NCBI RefSeq assembly: GCF_034675905.1
Contig: NZ_JAUCCV010000002.1
Span: forward strand, 620,001 to 684,000
Reading direction: 5' to 3'
DNA length: 64,000 nucleotides
From: Castellaniella sp034675905
GTDB lineage: Bacteria; Pseudomonadota; Gammaproteobacteria; Burkholderiales; Burkholderiaceae_B
The notes beneath the pieces were generated by a model. That model had not been told where the DNA came from. It worked only from the letters and a program-made list of their open reading frames with translations, and did no database searches. Shown piece by piece: positions 17,527 through 25,264 of this stretch. How positions within the stretch are numbered: position 1 is the stretch's first letter; each line of letters opens with the position of its first letter. Made by a program: the position numbers and the translations under genes.

Positions 17527-18576
17527 ATGACCGACACCCGCACCCCGGACGCCCGCCTGACAGCCTTGCGCCATTGGCTGGACGCCCACGCCGCCCCCTT
17601 GGGCCTGCGACCCGACACGCTCACGCCCGTCTCCGGGGACGCCAGTTTTCGCCGCTACTTTCGCCTGCAGGCGGCCGAAGGTACGCTGATCGTCATGGAT
17701 GCTCCCCCGCCCCACGAGGATTGCCGGCCTTTCGTCGCGATCGCCCAACAGCTGGCGGCCAGCGGCTTGCATGTGCCGGCCATCCTGGCCCAGGATATCG
17801 ACCAGGGATTTCTGCTCTTGTCCGACCTGGGCCGACAGACCTTCCACGAGGCTATCCAGGCCGGCTTCTGTCAGGACGATGCCGTCTGGCAACAGCATAT
17901 GCGCGGCGTCCTGCGGGCGCTGGTGCGGCTGCAGCAATGCCCGACCGATGACCTGCCGGCGTACGACCAGGCCCGCCTGCTGCAGGAACTGGCGCTTTTC
18001 CCTCAATGGTATCTGCAGACGCACCTGGGCCATACGCCAAGCGCCGACACCCAGGCCATGCTGGACAGGACTTTTGCCGTGCTGGCCCGTCAGGCAGCCG
18101 ATCAGGCCCAGGTGTTCGTACACCGCGATTTCCATTCTCCCAATCTCATGATCGGCCCTGGCGCGCCGAACTTCATTCCCGGCATCATCGACTTCCAGGA
18201 CGCACTGCGCGGCCCCATCAGCTATGACGTCGCCTCGCTGGTCATGGACGCCCGCACCACCTGGGACGAACCGCAGCAGCTGGACTGGGCCATCCGCTAT
18301 TGGGAATACGCCAGAACCGCCGGCATGCCGGTGCCCGCCGATTTCGCCGAATTCCATCAGCAGTACGAATGGATGGGCCTGCAGCGCAATCTGCGCATTC
18401 TGGGGGTCTTCGCCCGCCTGTCCCACCGGGACGGCAAGCATCACTACCTGGATCACATCCCCCGGGTACAGGCCTATGTGCGCCAGGTGGCTGGGCGCTA
18501 CACCGTCTTTCATCCCTTGTTGCGCCTGCTGGATCAGGTCGAGCAGGTGCCGCAGAAAAACGGATATTCGTTCTGA
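17527..18576 (+). CDS. amgK: Anomeric N-acetylmuramate/N-acetylglucosamine kinase
   Basis: AmgK phosphorylates MurNAc (and GlcNAc) at the anomeric carbon in the peptidoglycan-recycling route that bypasses de novo UDP-MurNAc synthesis. The 349-residue product is an aminoglycoside-phosphotransferase-fold kinase: SGDASFRRYFRL in the N-lobe, the Brenner-type catalytic loop VFVHRDFHSPNLM and the metal site GIIDFQDALRGPISYDVASL. The assignment over a generic phosphotransferase rests on the next gene being murU-like and on the divergent lptD, the same neighbourhood as in Pseudomonas. Its TGA overlaps the murU ATG by one base (TGATG). Confidence 0.92.
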   Translation: MTDTRTPDARLTALRHWLDAHAAPLGLRPDTLTPVSGDASFRRYFRLQAAEGTLIVMDAPPPHEDCRPFVAIAQQLAASGLHVPAILAQDIDQGFLLLSDLGRQTFHEAIQAGFCQDDAVWQQHMRGVLRALVRLQQCPTDDLPAYDQARLLQELALFPQWYLQTHLGHTPSADTQAMLDRTFAVLARQAADQAQVFVHRDFHSPNLMIGPGAPNFIPGIIDFQDALRGPISYDVASLVMDARTTWDEPQQLDWAIRYWEYARTAGMPVPADFAEFHQQYEWMGLQRNLRILGVFARLSHRDGKHHYLDHIPRVQAYVRQVAGRYTVFHPLLRLLDQVEQVPQKNGYSF

Positions 18577-19277
18577 TGCGCGCCATGATCCTGGCGGCAG
18601 GACGCGGCGAACGCATGCGCCCGCTGACCGACGCCTGCCCCAAACCGCTGCTGTCCGTCGGCGGCCAGACGTTGATCGCCTGGCACCTGCAGCGCCTGGC
18701 CCGCGCCGGCATCACCGATATCCTGATCAACCATGCCTGGCTGGGCGCGCAGATCGAAACCGCGCTGGGGGACGGCAGCTACTGGGGGGTGCGCCTGTGC
18801 TATTCGGCTGAATCCCCCGCCCTGGAAACCGCTGGCGGCATCGCCCGAGCGCTGCCGTTTTTTCAGGACCAGCCCTTTCTGGTCATCAACGGCGATATCT
18901 GGTGTGACTGGGATCCTGCTCAGGCCGGCCGCTGGGCTGAGCAACTGCCTGCCGGCACGCTGGCCCACATTCTGCTGGTCGACAATCCGGCCCATCACCC
19001 CGACGGCGACTTTCACCTGCAGACCGATGGCCGGGTCACTCTACCGGAGACCGGCCCCAGCGCCCTGACGTTTGCCGGCGTCGGCCTGTACCGTCCGGTG
19101 CTGTTCACCGCCCTGCCCCCCGGCCGCCCCGCCCCCCTGGCGCCGCTGCTGCGCCAGGCCATGGCCCAAAACGCCGTGCAGGGTTCGCACCATACGGGCC
19201 GCTGGACCGACGTCGGCACTCCCGAGCGCCTGCAGGTCCTGGACCAAGCCCTGAGACAGGGCCCGGCAGGCTGTTAA
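18576..19277 (+). CDS. murU: N-acetylmuramate-1-phosphate uridylyltransferase
   Basis: MurU converts MurNAc-1-phosphate and UTP to UDP-MurNAc, completing the recycling step started by AmgK. The 233-residue nucleotidyltransferase has the signature MILAAGRGERMRPLTDACPKPLL, the metal-binding INGDIWCDW, LETAGGIARAL and the C-terminal GRWTDVGTPERLQVLD. ATG at 18576 overlaps the amgK stop; a longer in-frame reading is antisense-like filler over amgK. The pairing makes the function much more specific than the generic sugar-phosphate nucleotidyltransferase label. Confidence 0.92.
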   Translation: MRAMILAAGRGERMRPLTDACPKPLLSVGGQTLIAWHLQRLARAGITDILINHAWLGAQIETALGDGSYWGVRLCYSAESPALETAGGIARALPFFQDQPFLVINGDIWCDWDPAQAGRWAEQLPAGTLAHILLVDNPAHHPDGDFHLQTDGRVTLPETGPSALTFAGVGLYRPVLFTALPPGRPAPLAPLLRQAMAQNAVQGSHHTGRWTDVGTPERLQVLDQALRQGPAGC

Positions 19278-19280
19278 AAT
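19253..19280 (+). promoter_or_regulatory. Candidate promoter overlapping the end of murU
   Basis: GAGACA (19253-19258), a 16-bp spacer and TAAAAT (19275-19280) form a reasonable sigma-70 type promoter that overlaps the murU stop codon. It would serve the coiled-coil membrane protein starting at 19451. The 173-base leader also holds small inverted repeats: AGGTTG/CAACCT near 19293-19313 and CCGTCT/AGACGG at 19355-19360 and 19377-19382. Confidence 0.35.
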
Positions 19281-19450
19281 GGCAGGCGGATCAGGTTGAC
19301 CATGTGCCAACCTTTCGATTCAGGCGCCTTCTATCCAGTTCTGGCAATTCGCAACCGTCTGTAGACCGCTTGGTGAAGACGGCGACAAACCGTTTATGCT
19401 AACGAACTTTGGTGCCCTGCTCCGCGCCTTGCCGCTTCAGGAATTTCCTT

Positions 19451-20170
19451 ATGTCTCTCGGTTCCAACCGCCCCACGTTCAAACCTACCCCTTATGGCTA
19501 TACCCGCCGCAGCCGCGGCATTCCCCGCTGGCTGCTGCTGCTGATCACCGGCATCGTGCTGGGGGCTGGCGGCGTCCTGTTTCTGCAACGCAGTTATGGC
19601 CCGCAGCGCCTGACGGTCGAGCAGTCCGAACAGCTGCGTATGGATCTGAACACGGCCAACCTGGAAAACCAGCGCATGAATACCGAATCCAAGGCGCTGC
19701 GCCAGGATCTGGATCAAGCGCAAGCTGCGCAAAAAGAACAGAACGCCCAGGTGGAACAGCTGCGCAAGCATGCCGCCGACATGCAGGCCGGCGTCGCTGG
19801 CCTGATTGCCGCCATTCCGCCCGACCCGCGCGGCACCTCGCCCGGCATCCGCAGCGCCGACATGACGCTGCAGGATGACGGCCTGCATTATCAGGTGCTG
19901 CTGATCCAGGACCCTGTCGACGGCGACACCCAGGTTGCCAATCTGCGCGGCGAGGTCAAGCTGATCGGCATCGGCACCTATCCCAACGGCAATACCGCCT
20001 ATGTGGGCTTGGGCTCGCAACCCCTGGACATGGGGCGCTACACCGTCATCAACGGCCAGACAGAATTGCCCAAAGCCTACCGGCTGCATCAGGTGACGAT
20101 CCAGATCATGGGCGAGGGATCGGACAAGGTCGTCGCCACGCGCACCTTCCGGGTCACGGCGGCAAAATAA
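19451..20170 (+). CDS. Single-pass membrane protein with coiled coil (DUF6776-like)
   Basis: The 239-residue product has a basic N-terminus (residues 1-29, GYTRRSRGIPR), one transmembrane segment (about 30-50, WLLLLITGIVLGAGGVLFL), a heptad-rich coiled coil (about 62-115, QSEQLRMDLNTANLENQRMN and onward) and a C-terminal beta-rich domain with DDGLHYQVLLIQDP, TYPNGNTAYVG and TIQIMGEGSDKVVATRTF. The topology suggests a periplasmic coiled coil and folded domain. I recognise it only as a conserved proteobacterial family without a known function. AGGAA six bases upstream decides the ATG at 19451 over an earlier in-frame ATG. Confidence 0.8.
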   Translation: MSLGSNRPTFKPTPYGYTRRSRGIPRWLLLLITGIVLGAGGVLFLQRSYGPQRLTVEQSEQLRMDLNTANLENQRMNTESKALRQDLDQAQAAQKEQNAQVEQLRKHAADMQAGVAGLIAAIPPDPRGTSPGIRSADMTLQDDGLHYQVLLIQDPVDGDTQVANLRGEVKLIGIGTYPNGNTAYVGLGSQPLDMGRYTVINGQTELPKAYRLHQVTIQIMGEGSDKVVATRTFRVTAAK

Positions 20171-20202
20171 ACGCGGGTATCGCAGCCCGGAACGGAATGG
20201 AC

Positions 20203-20220
20203 AGGCGGGCGAACCCGCCT
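20203..20220. terminator. Hairpin between converging genes
   Basis: AGGCGGG (20203-20209), loop CGAA, CCCGCCT (20214-20220), flanked by ATGGA and TCCAT that extend the symmetry. It lies between the stops of the coiled-coil protein gene and glnQ and could stop transcription from both sides, although no T-run follows on either strand. Confidence 0.5.
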
Positions 20221-20227
20221 CGATCCA

Positions 20228-20956
20228 TCAGGACACGTGCTGCAGAAAATCCTTCAGCCGCTGGCTGGGCGGATTATTGAGCAAGACTTCAGGCATGCCG
20301 TCCTCGGCGATCTTGCCCTGATCCATGAAGATCAGACGGCTGCCGACCTTGCGGGCGAATTCCATTTCATGCGTGACCACGATCATGGTCATGCCTTCCT
20401 CGGCAACGTCCTGCATGACCCGCAGGACTTCATGGCGCAGTTCCGGATCCAGCGCCGAAGTCGGTTCGTCAAACAACATCAGCATGGGCTTGATGGCCAG
20501 CGCACGGGCGATGGCCACGCGCTGCTGCTGACCGCCTGACAACTGACCGGGATAATGGCCGGCGCGATCGGCCAGCCCTACCTTTTCCAGCAATTCCTGC
20601 GCCTGCTGCCGTGCCTGCGCTTTGGGAGCGCCCCGGGTATGCAAAGGGCCGAACATCACGTTTTCCAGCGCCGTCAGCTGCGGAAACAGATTGAACTGCT
20701 GGAACACCATGCCGGCTTCGCGGCGCAATTCACGCACCTGCGATACCGTCCCCAGCACACTGAGCCCATTGACCACGATATCGCCGCCCTGGATTGTTTC
20801 CAGCACATTGATGCAGCGCAGAAAGGTGGACTTGCCGGAGCCGGACGGCCCGACCACCACCACGACTTCGCCGGATTCTATGGACAGGTCGATGCCGTCG
20901 AGCACCACATTGTCACCAAAGCGTTTGGTGACGTTCTTGAATTCCACGATGCTCAT
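20228..20956 (-). CDS. glnQ: Polar amino acid ABC transporter, ATP-binding protein
   Basis: The 242-residue ATPase has Walker A VGPSGSGKSTFLRC, the Q-loop FQQFNLFPQLTALENV, the ABC signature LSGGQQQRVAIARAL, Walker B MLMLFDEPTSALDPEL and the H-loop VVTHEMEFA. The FQQFNLFPHLTVLENV-like Q-loop and length are characteristic of the PAAT family (GlnQ/HisP/GltL). It energises import through the adjacent permease and binding protein. It overlaps the permease gene by four bases. Confidence 0.95.
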   Translation of the reverse strand: MSIVEFKNVTKRFGDNVVLDGIDLSIESGEVVVVVGPSGSGKSTFLRCINVLETIQGGDIVVNGLSVLGTVSQVRELRREAGMVFQQFNLFPQLTALENVMFGPLHTRGAPKAQARQQAQELLEKVGLADRAGHYPGQLSGGQQQRVAIARALAIKPMLMLFDEPTSALDPELRHEVLRVMQDVAEEGMTMIVVTHEMEFARKVGSRLIFMDQGKIAEDGMPEVLLNNPPSQRLKDFLQHVS

Positions 20957-21792
20957 ACGATGCGGGTCCTGTGTTCAATGAACTTGAGCGCCAGGGCAAT
21001 GAAGCCGGTCATGATCAGATAGATCACTGCGACCGCCCCCCAGATTTCCACCGCACGGAAATTACCGGCGATGATTTCCTGCCCCCGGCGCGTCAGCTCG
21101 GCGACGCCGATCACAATGAACAGGGAAGAGTCCTTGAGACTGATGATGCACTGATTGCCCATGGTGGGAATCATGCGCCGCAGGGCCACCGGGCCGATGA
21201 TACGCGTCAGGATCTTGTAGAAGGGCAAGCCCATGGCCTGGCCGGCTTCTTGCAGGCCTTTCGGCACTGACAACAGACCGCCGCGCACGATTTCAGCGAT
21301 ATAGGCCCCCGAATTGATCATCAGGGTGACCGTCGCTGCCGTAAAGCCGTCGATGCGCAGATTGACCAGCAGCGGCAGGGCGAAATAGATGAACATCACC
21401 TGCACCACGATCGGCGTGCCGCGCATCAGCAGGATATAGATCTGGGACACCACGGACAGCGCCAACGGCACCCAGGCCAGGAAGCGCCAGACCAGCAGCG
21501 CCAGCACCAGCAGTTGCACAGCCCACCATACGGCGTCGGGCACCCCCGCCAGCGGGCCGTCGCCCAGCCAGGACGCCAGCCGCAACAGGCCATAGAGCAC
21601 GACCAGCGCCACCGCGCTCCAGGTCAGTGACCGGCGCGTGATCGGCACCGGCACATAGGTGACGACCACGCCGGACAAGCCGCCGATGATCGCCCCCCCC
21701 ACCAGACCCATCACCGTGATTTGCACGGTCATCCAGGCGCCGGCCATCAGATCGGGCCAGGCAGCCCAGATTGCAGACCATTCAAATGTCAC
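20953..21792 (-). CDS. glnP: Polar amino acid ABC transporter, permease (GlnP-like, with insertion)
   Basis: The 279-residue inner-membrane permease has the PAAT landmarks YILLMRGTPIVVQVMFIYFALPLL, the EAA coupling loop SVPKGLQEAGQAMGLPFYKI and LKDSSLFIVIGVAELT. It is about 60 residues longer than E. coli GlnP (219). The extra part lies at about residues 48-112, between the first membrane segment and the RGTP motif, and contains two hydrophobic stretches (SAVALVVLYGLLRLASWL and AVQLLVLALLVWRFLAWV), so the protein may have two more membrane segments than usual. The gene lies 12 bases after glnH and overlaps glnQ. Confidence 0.93.
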   Translation of the reverse strand: MTFEWSAIWAAWPDLMAGAWMTVQITVMGLVGGAIIGGLSGVVVTYVPVPITRRSLTWSAVALVVLYGLLRLASWLGDGPLAGVPDAVWWAVQLLVLALLVWRFLAWVPLALSVVSQIYILLMRGTPIVVQVMFIYFALPLLVNLRIDGFTAATVTLMINSGAYIAEIVRGGLLSVPKGLQEAGQAMGLPFYKILTRIIGPVALRRMIPTMGNQCIISLKDSSLFIVIGVAELTRRGQEIIAGNFRAVEIWGAVAVIYLIMTGFIALALKFIEHRTRIV

Positions 21793-21804
21793 GATGCGTC
21801 CCGA

Positions 21805-22554
21805 TCAGTCCGGCTTTTTGCCGAACCAGGTTTCGTACAGCTTGTCGTAGGAGCCGTTGGCCTTCAGGTCGGCCAGCGCCTTGTTGACGACCGGGACCAG
21901 CTTGCTGTCCTTCGGGAAAGCGATGCCGTAGAAGTCGCCGCTTTTCAGAGAACCCACGACCTTGACCTTGTCTTGACCGGCTGTTTTCGCGTAGTACTGG
22001 ACGTTGGGCGTATCGTGCACCACGGCATCCACGCGCCCTGTCGCCAATTCCAGGAAAGCGTTGTCGATGTTCGGGAAGAGCTTGAGTTTGGCCGACGGCA
22101 CGTTGGCCTTCATGTAGTCAACCGTCGCGGTGCCGATTTTGACGGCCACGGTCTTGTTTTCCAGGTCTTTGGCAGTCTTGATCGGACTGTCCTTGGCGAC
22201 CAGAATGGCCAGACCGGATTCATAGTAGGGGTCGGAAAAATCGATGACCTTGGCGCGATCCGGACGGATGGTGATGCCCGCCAGCGCCACATCGATGTTG
22301 CGCGTCTGCAGACCCGGGATGATGCCGTTGAAATCCATGGGCTGCAGGCGGTATTTCAGATTGGCCTGCTTGGCGATGGCTTCCCACAGTTGAACGTCGA
22401 ACCCGGTGTATTTGCCGTCCTGCTTGAATTCGAAAGGCACAAAGGCGGTATCGGTAGCGACGACGAGTTCCTTGTCAGCCGCCTGAGCGGTCGGCAGAGC
22501 GAGGGTAAAGGCCAGCCCCAGCAGGGCGGCTTTCAGGGATTTGGGCAACATCAT
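21805..22554 (-). CDS. glnH: Glutamine-type periplasmic binding protein
   Basis: The 249-residue precursor has a signal peptide (LKAALLGLAFTLALPTAQA, cleavage before ADKELVV) and the family 3 solute-binding fold: VVATDTAFVPFEFKQDGKYTGFDVQLWEAIA, FNGIIPGLQTRNIDVALAGITIRPDRAKVIDFSDPYYESGL and LATGRVDAVVHD. The MDFNGIIPGLQT and AGITIT/RPDR segments are close to E. coli GlnH, so glutamine is the likely ligand, though other polar amino acids are possible. AAGGAG six to seven bases upstream supports the first of two ATGs. It is the first gene of glnHPQ. Confidence 0.93.
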   Translation of the reverse strand: MMLPKSLKAALLGLAFTLALPTAQAADKELVVATDTAFVPFEFKQDGKYTGFDVQLWEAIAKQANLKYRLQPMDFNGIIPGLQTRNIDVALAGITIRPDRAKVIDFSDPYYESGLAILVAKDSPIKTAKDLENKTVAVKIGTATVDYMKANVPSAKLKLFPNIDNAFLELATGRVDAVVHDTPNVQYYAKTAGQDKVKVVGSLKSGDFYGIAFPKDSKLVPVVNKALADLKANGSYDKLYETWFGKKPD

Positions 22555-22617
22555 CTAGGTCTCCTTGTGGGATGATTCCAGGGCAGCCCGCAGGCTGCGC
22601 CAGGCGTTCATGTTAAC

Positions 22618-22669
22618 TGAAAGGCCCGGAATTTCCGCCTCCGAAACGGCAAAAACCCCGGGCCTTTCA
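22618..22669 (-). repeat. Perfect 12-bp inverted repeat upstream of glnH
   Basis: TGAAAGGCCCGG at 22618-22629 pairs perfectly with CCGGGCCTTTCA at 22658-22669 around a 28-base loop. It lies between the metQ terminator-like hairpin and the glnH leader. With the leader hairpin GCAGCC/GGCTGC at 22583-22598 it forms a strongly structured 5' region or a second terminator for metQ. Confidence 0.55.
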
Positions 22670-22678
22670 GCGATTTTC

Positions 22679-22711
22679 GGGAAATCCCCTAGCCTTTCCA
22701 GGGGATTTCCC
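22679..22711 (-). terminator. Hairpin terminator after metQ
   Basis: GGGAAATCCCCT (22679-22690) and AGGGGATTTCCC (22700-22711) form a perfect 12-bp stem with a 9-base loop, starting 16 bases after the metQ stop in the direction of transcription. The downstream side on the minus strand is GAAAATCG rather than a T-run, so rho-independent release would be weak. Confidence 0.6.
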
Positions 22712-22726
22712 ACACCCTTGCGGCGA

Positions 22727-23512
22727 TCAGAATGCCGGCACGATGGCGCCCTTGTATTGGGTCAGAATGTAATCGCGCACCTTGGCGGACTGCAGCGCCT
22801 CGACCAGCTTGCGCACGGCGGGGTCATCTTTGCGATCCGCGCGGGTCACGACCAGATTGGCATAGGGGGAATCCTTGTCCTCGATGAACAAAGCGTCCTT
22901 GATCGGGTTCAGACCGGCTTCCAGCGCATAGTTGGTGTTGATCAGGGCCAGATCCACATCGGGCAGCACGCGCGGCAACGTGGCGGCCTCCAGTTCGCGG
23001 AATTTCAGGTGCTTGGGATTGTCCGACACGTCACGCGCTGTCGCCAGAATGTTGCTGGGGTCTTTCAACTGGATCAGGCCCTGTTTTTGCAACAGCAGCA
23101 GGGCGCGGGCGCCGTTGGACGGATCATTGGGAATGGCGACCTGGGCGCCATCCTTCAGGTCCTTGATGTCCTTGATTTTTTGCGAATAGCCGCCGAAAGG
23201 TTCGACGTGCACGGCGCCGACCGACACCAGTTTCGTGTCGTGTTCCTTGTTGAAGGAAGTGAGATACGGCTGATGCTGAAAGAAGTTGACGTCGATCTGC
23301 TTGTCGGCGACTTGCAGATTGGGCTGCACGTAGTCGGTAAAGACCTTGATATCCAGATCCACGCCTTCCTTGGCCAAGTCGGGTTTGACGAGTTCCAGCA
23401 GTTCGGCATGGGGAACGGGCGTAGCCGCCACGGACAGCTTGGCTGCATGGGCCGGAACAGCAAACGCCAGCGGCAGAACCAGCGCCAGCGCCGGTGCAAA
23501 TTTCTTCAACAT
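22727..23512 (-). CDS. metQ: Methionine ABC transporter, substrate-binding protein
   Basis: The 261-residue protein has a signal peptide (LALVLPLAFAVPAHA) and the NlpA/MetQ fold: LSVAATPVPHAELLELVKPDLAKEGVDLDIKVFTDYVQPN, VDVNFFQHQPYL-like (here IDVNFFQHQPYLTSF), AIPNDPSNGARALLLLQ and LINTNYALEAGL. The last two segments contact methionine in known MetQ structures. Unlike many MetQ proteins it lacks a lipobox cysteine at the cleavage site, so it should be a soluble periplasmic protein. AGGAG seven bases upstream decides the ATG at 23512. Confidence 0.94.
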   Translation of the reverse strand: MLKKFAPALALVLPLAFAVPAHAAKLSVAATPVPHAELLELVKPDLAKEGVDLDIKVFTDYVQPNLQVADKQIDVNFFQHQPYLTSFNKEHDTKLVSVGAVHVEPFGGYSQKIKDIKDLKDGAQVAIPNDPSNGARALLLLQKQGLIQLKDPSNILATARDVSDNPKHLKFRELEAATLPRVLPDVDLALINTNYALEAGLNPIKDALFIEDKDSPYANLVVTRADRKDDPAVRKLVEALQSAKVRDYILTQYKGAIVPAF

Positions 23513-23547
23513 GAAAGATCTCCTGAAAAATCGCCTGATGAATATGA

Positions 23548-24204
23548 CTACTTTCGATTCAACCGGGCCACCCAACGGTCGCCCAGCACCTGAAACACTT
23601 GCACCATGATGACCAGCACCACCACCGTCACCGCCATCACGTCGCCTTGATAGCGCTGATAGCCGTAACGCACGGCCAGATCGCCCAGACCGCCGCCGCC
23701 GATCACGCCCGACATGGCGGAATAGCCCACCAGGGTGATGGCCGTCACCACGACCGCCGCCAGGATGCCAGTGGTGGCTTCCGGCAGCAAAGCCCACAGC
23801 ACGGTCTGGCGCGACGTCGCTCCCATGGACCGGCATGCCTCGCTGACGCCAGGGTCGAGTTCCCGCAATACGTTTTCAACCAGCCGCGCGAAAAACGGCG
23901 CCGCGCTGGCGACCAGCGGCGGGATCGAGCCTTGCACGCCCAGCGCCGTGCCGACCAGCAGGCGCGACATGGGAATCATCACGATCAGCAAAATCAGGAA
24001 CGGCACCGACCGCAACACATTGACGATGAACGCCGTGCTTTGATAAATGCCCCGGTGGTTCATCATCTGCCCCGGGCTGGTCAGAAACAGCAGCACACCG
24101 ACCGGCAAGCCGATCAATATCGTGAACAGCAGGGAAAAACCTGTCATCAGCAGGGTGTCGATCGTGGCCTCGCCGATCAGCCACCAGTCCACATTGGCCA
24201 TCAT
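23548..24204 (-). CDS. metI: Methionine ABC transporter, permease
   Basis: The 218-residue permease has five hydrophobic segments and MetI marks: TLLMTGFSLLFTILIGLPVGVLLF, RSVPFLILLIVMIPMSRLLVGTALG, the coupling helix ELDPGVSEACRSMGATSRQTVLWALLPEA and GYSAMSGVIGGGGLGDLAVRYGYQRYQ. It forms the membrane dimer of MetNIQ. It overlaps metN by four bases and lies 35 bases before metQ. Confidence 0.96.
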   Translation of the reverse strand: MMANVDWWLIGEATIDTLLMTGFSLLFTILIGLPVGVLLFLTSPGQMMNHRGIYQSTAFIVNVLRSVPFLILLIVMIPMSRLLVGTALGVQGSIPPLVASAAPFFARLVENVLRELDPGVSEACRSMGATSRQTVLWALLPEATTGILAAVVVTAITLVGYSAMSGVIGGGGLGDLAVRYGYQRYQGDVMAVTVVVLVIMVQVFQVLGDRWVARLNRK

Positions 24205-25214
24205 GTCCGCAGCACCTCGTAGTGAACACCGGCCTGATCCAGCACGGCCCCCAGGCCGTCCAGATCGGCATCCGCCCCCTGCGCCGCCACAATCAGCTGC
24301 CCGTAGGGCGTGTCTTTGATGCGCCCTACCGACCCCTGCAGGATGCTGAGATCCAGATGCAGATCACGGCTCAGGCGGCTTAACAAAGGCGTCCCCGTGG
24401 CATCCCCCCGGAAGCTGAGCCGCAGCAAGCGTCCCGACAGGCCTTCGGCCATGGCTCGCCAGCCCTCGCCGCCATCCAGGCCGCTTTCAGACAGCAAAGA
24501 ACGCGTGGCATCGTGCCGCGGATGCAAAAAGACTTCCAGCACCTGGCCGGATTCAACGATCTGTCCGGCCTCGATCACGGCGACCCGGTCGCAAACCGCC
24601 CGGATCACATCCATGCTGTGCGTGATCAGCACGATGGTCAGTCCCAGACGCTGATTGATGTCGCCCAGCAGCCGCAAAATGGATTGCGTGGTTTCCGGGT
24701 CCAGGGCGGATGTCGCTTCGTCGCACAGCAGCAGACGCGGCTTGCTGGCCAAGGCGCGCGCGATCCCCACCCGCTGCTGCTGCCCGCCCGACAGCTGGCC
24801 GGGATATTTATGCGCATGATCGGACAGGCCGACCAGATTCAGGACCTCGCGGGCGCGCACCGCACAGTCCGCCCGCGACATGCCTGACAGGCGCAGCGGA
24901 AAACAGACGTTATCCATCACGGTGCGGGACCGCAGCAGATTGAAATGCTGAAACACCATGCCTACGCTGCGCCGGTATTCGCGCAGCTGCGCTTCGGAAT
25001 ATGCAGTGATGTCGTGACCATCGACGCGCACAACGCCTTCGGTGGGCCGCTCCAGCAGGTTCAGCATGCGGATGAGCGTGCTTTTGCCCGCGCCCGAACG
25101 GCCGATGATCCCGAAGACTTCGCCTTCGCGGATATTCAGATTGACATCGGCCAGCGCATGTACCGAGCGGCCGGCCGATTCAAAGGTCTTACGAATGTTC
25201 TCGAGATCGATCAA
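24201..25214 (-). CDS. metN: Methionine ABC transporter, ATP-binding protein
   Basis: The 337-residue ATPase has Walker A GRSGAGKSTLIRM, Q-loop FQHFNLLRSRTV, signature LSGGQQQRVGIARAL, Walker B LLLCDEATSALDPET and a C-terminal NIL (ACT-like) domain from about residue 265 that in E. coli MetN binds methionine and inhibits transport. The family N-terminus (IDLENIRKTFE) requires a TTG start at 25214; the only alternative in frame is a GTG at 25307 giving an unrelated 31-residue extension. No ribosome site precedes the TTG, and a terminator-like hairpin ends 16 bases upstream, which hints at controlled expression. Confidence 0.92.
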   Translation of the reverse strand: MIDLENIRKTFESAGRSVHALADVNLNIREGEVFGIIGRSGAGKSTLIRMLNLLERPTEGVVRVDGHDITAYSEAQLREYRRSVGMVFQHFNLLRSRTVMDNVCFPLRLSGMSRADCAVRAREVLNLVGLSDHAHKYPGQLSGGQQQRVGIARALASKPRLLLCDEATSALDPETTQSILRLLGDINQRLGLTIVLITHSMDVIRAVCDRVAVIEAGQIVESGQVLEVFLHPRHDATRSLLSESGLDGGEGWRAMAEGLSGRLLRLSFRGDATGTPLLSRLSRDLHLDLSILQGSVGRIKDTPYGQLIVAAQGADADLDGLGAVLDQAGVHYEVLRT

Positions 25215-25229
25215 GATACGGAAATGCTT

Positions 25230-25264
25230 AAAAAAATGACGCCCTGGATCAGCAGGACGGGGCG
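25230..25264 (-). terminator. Terminator/attenuator-like hairpin just before metN
   Basis: On the minus strand a stem CGCCC/GGGCG (25260-25264 with 25240-25244, 14-15 base loop) is followed by TCA and seven Ts (25230-25236). It ends only 16 bases before the metN TTG. A GGGC near 25275-25278 could pair with the same GCCC and disrupt the terminator. It may terminate the upstream diguanylate cyclase transcript or act as an attenuator of metNIQ. Confidence 0.45.
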
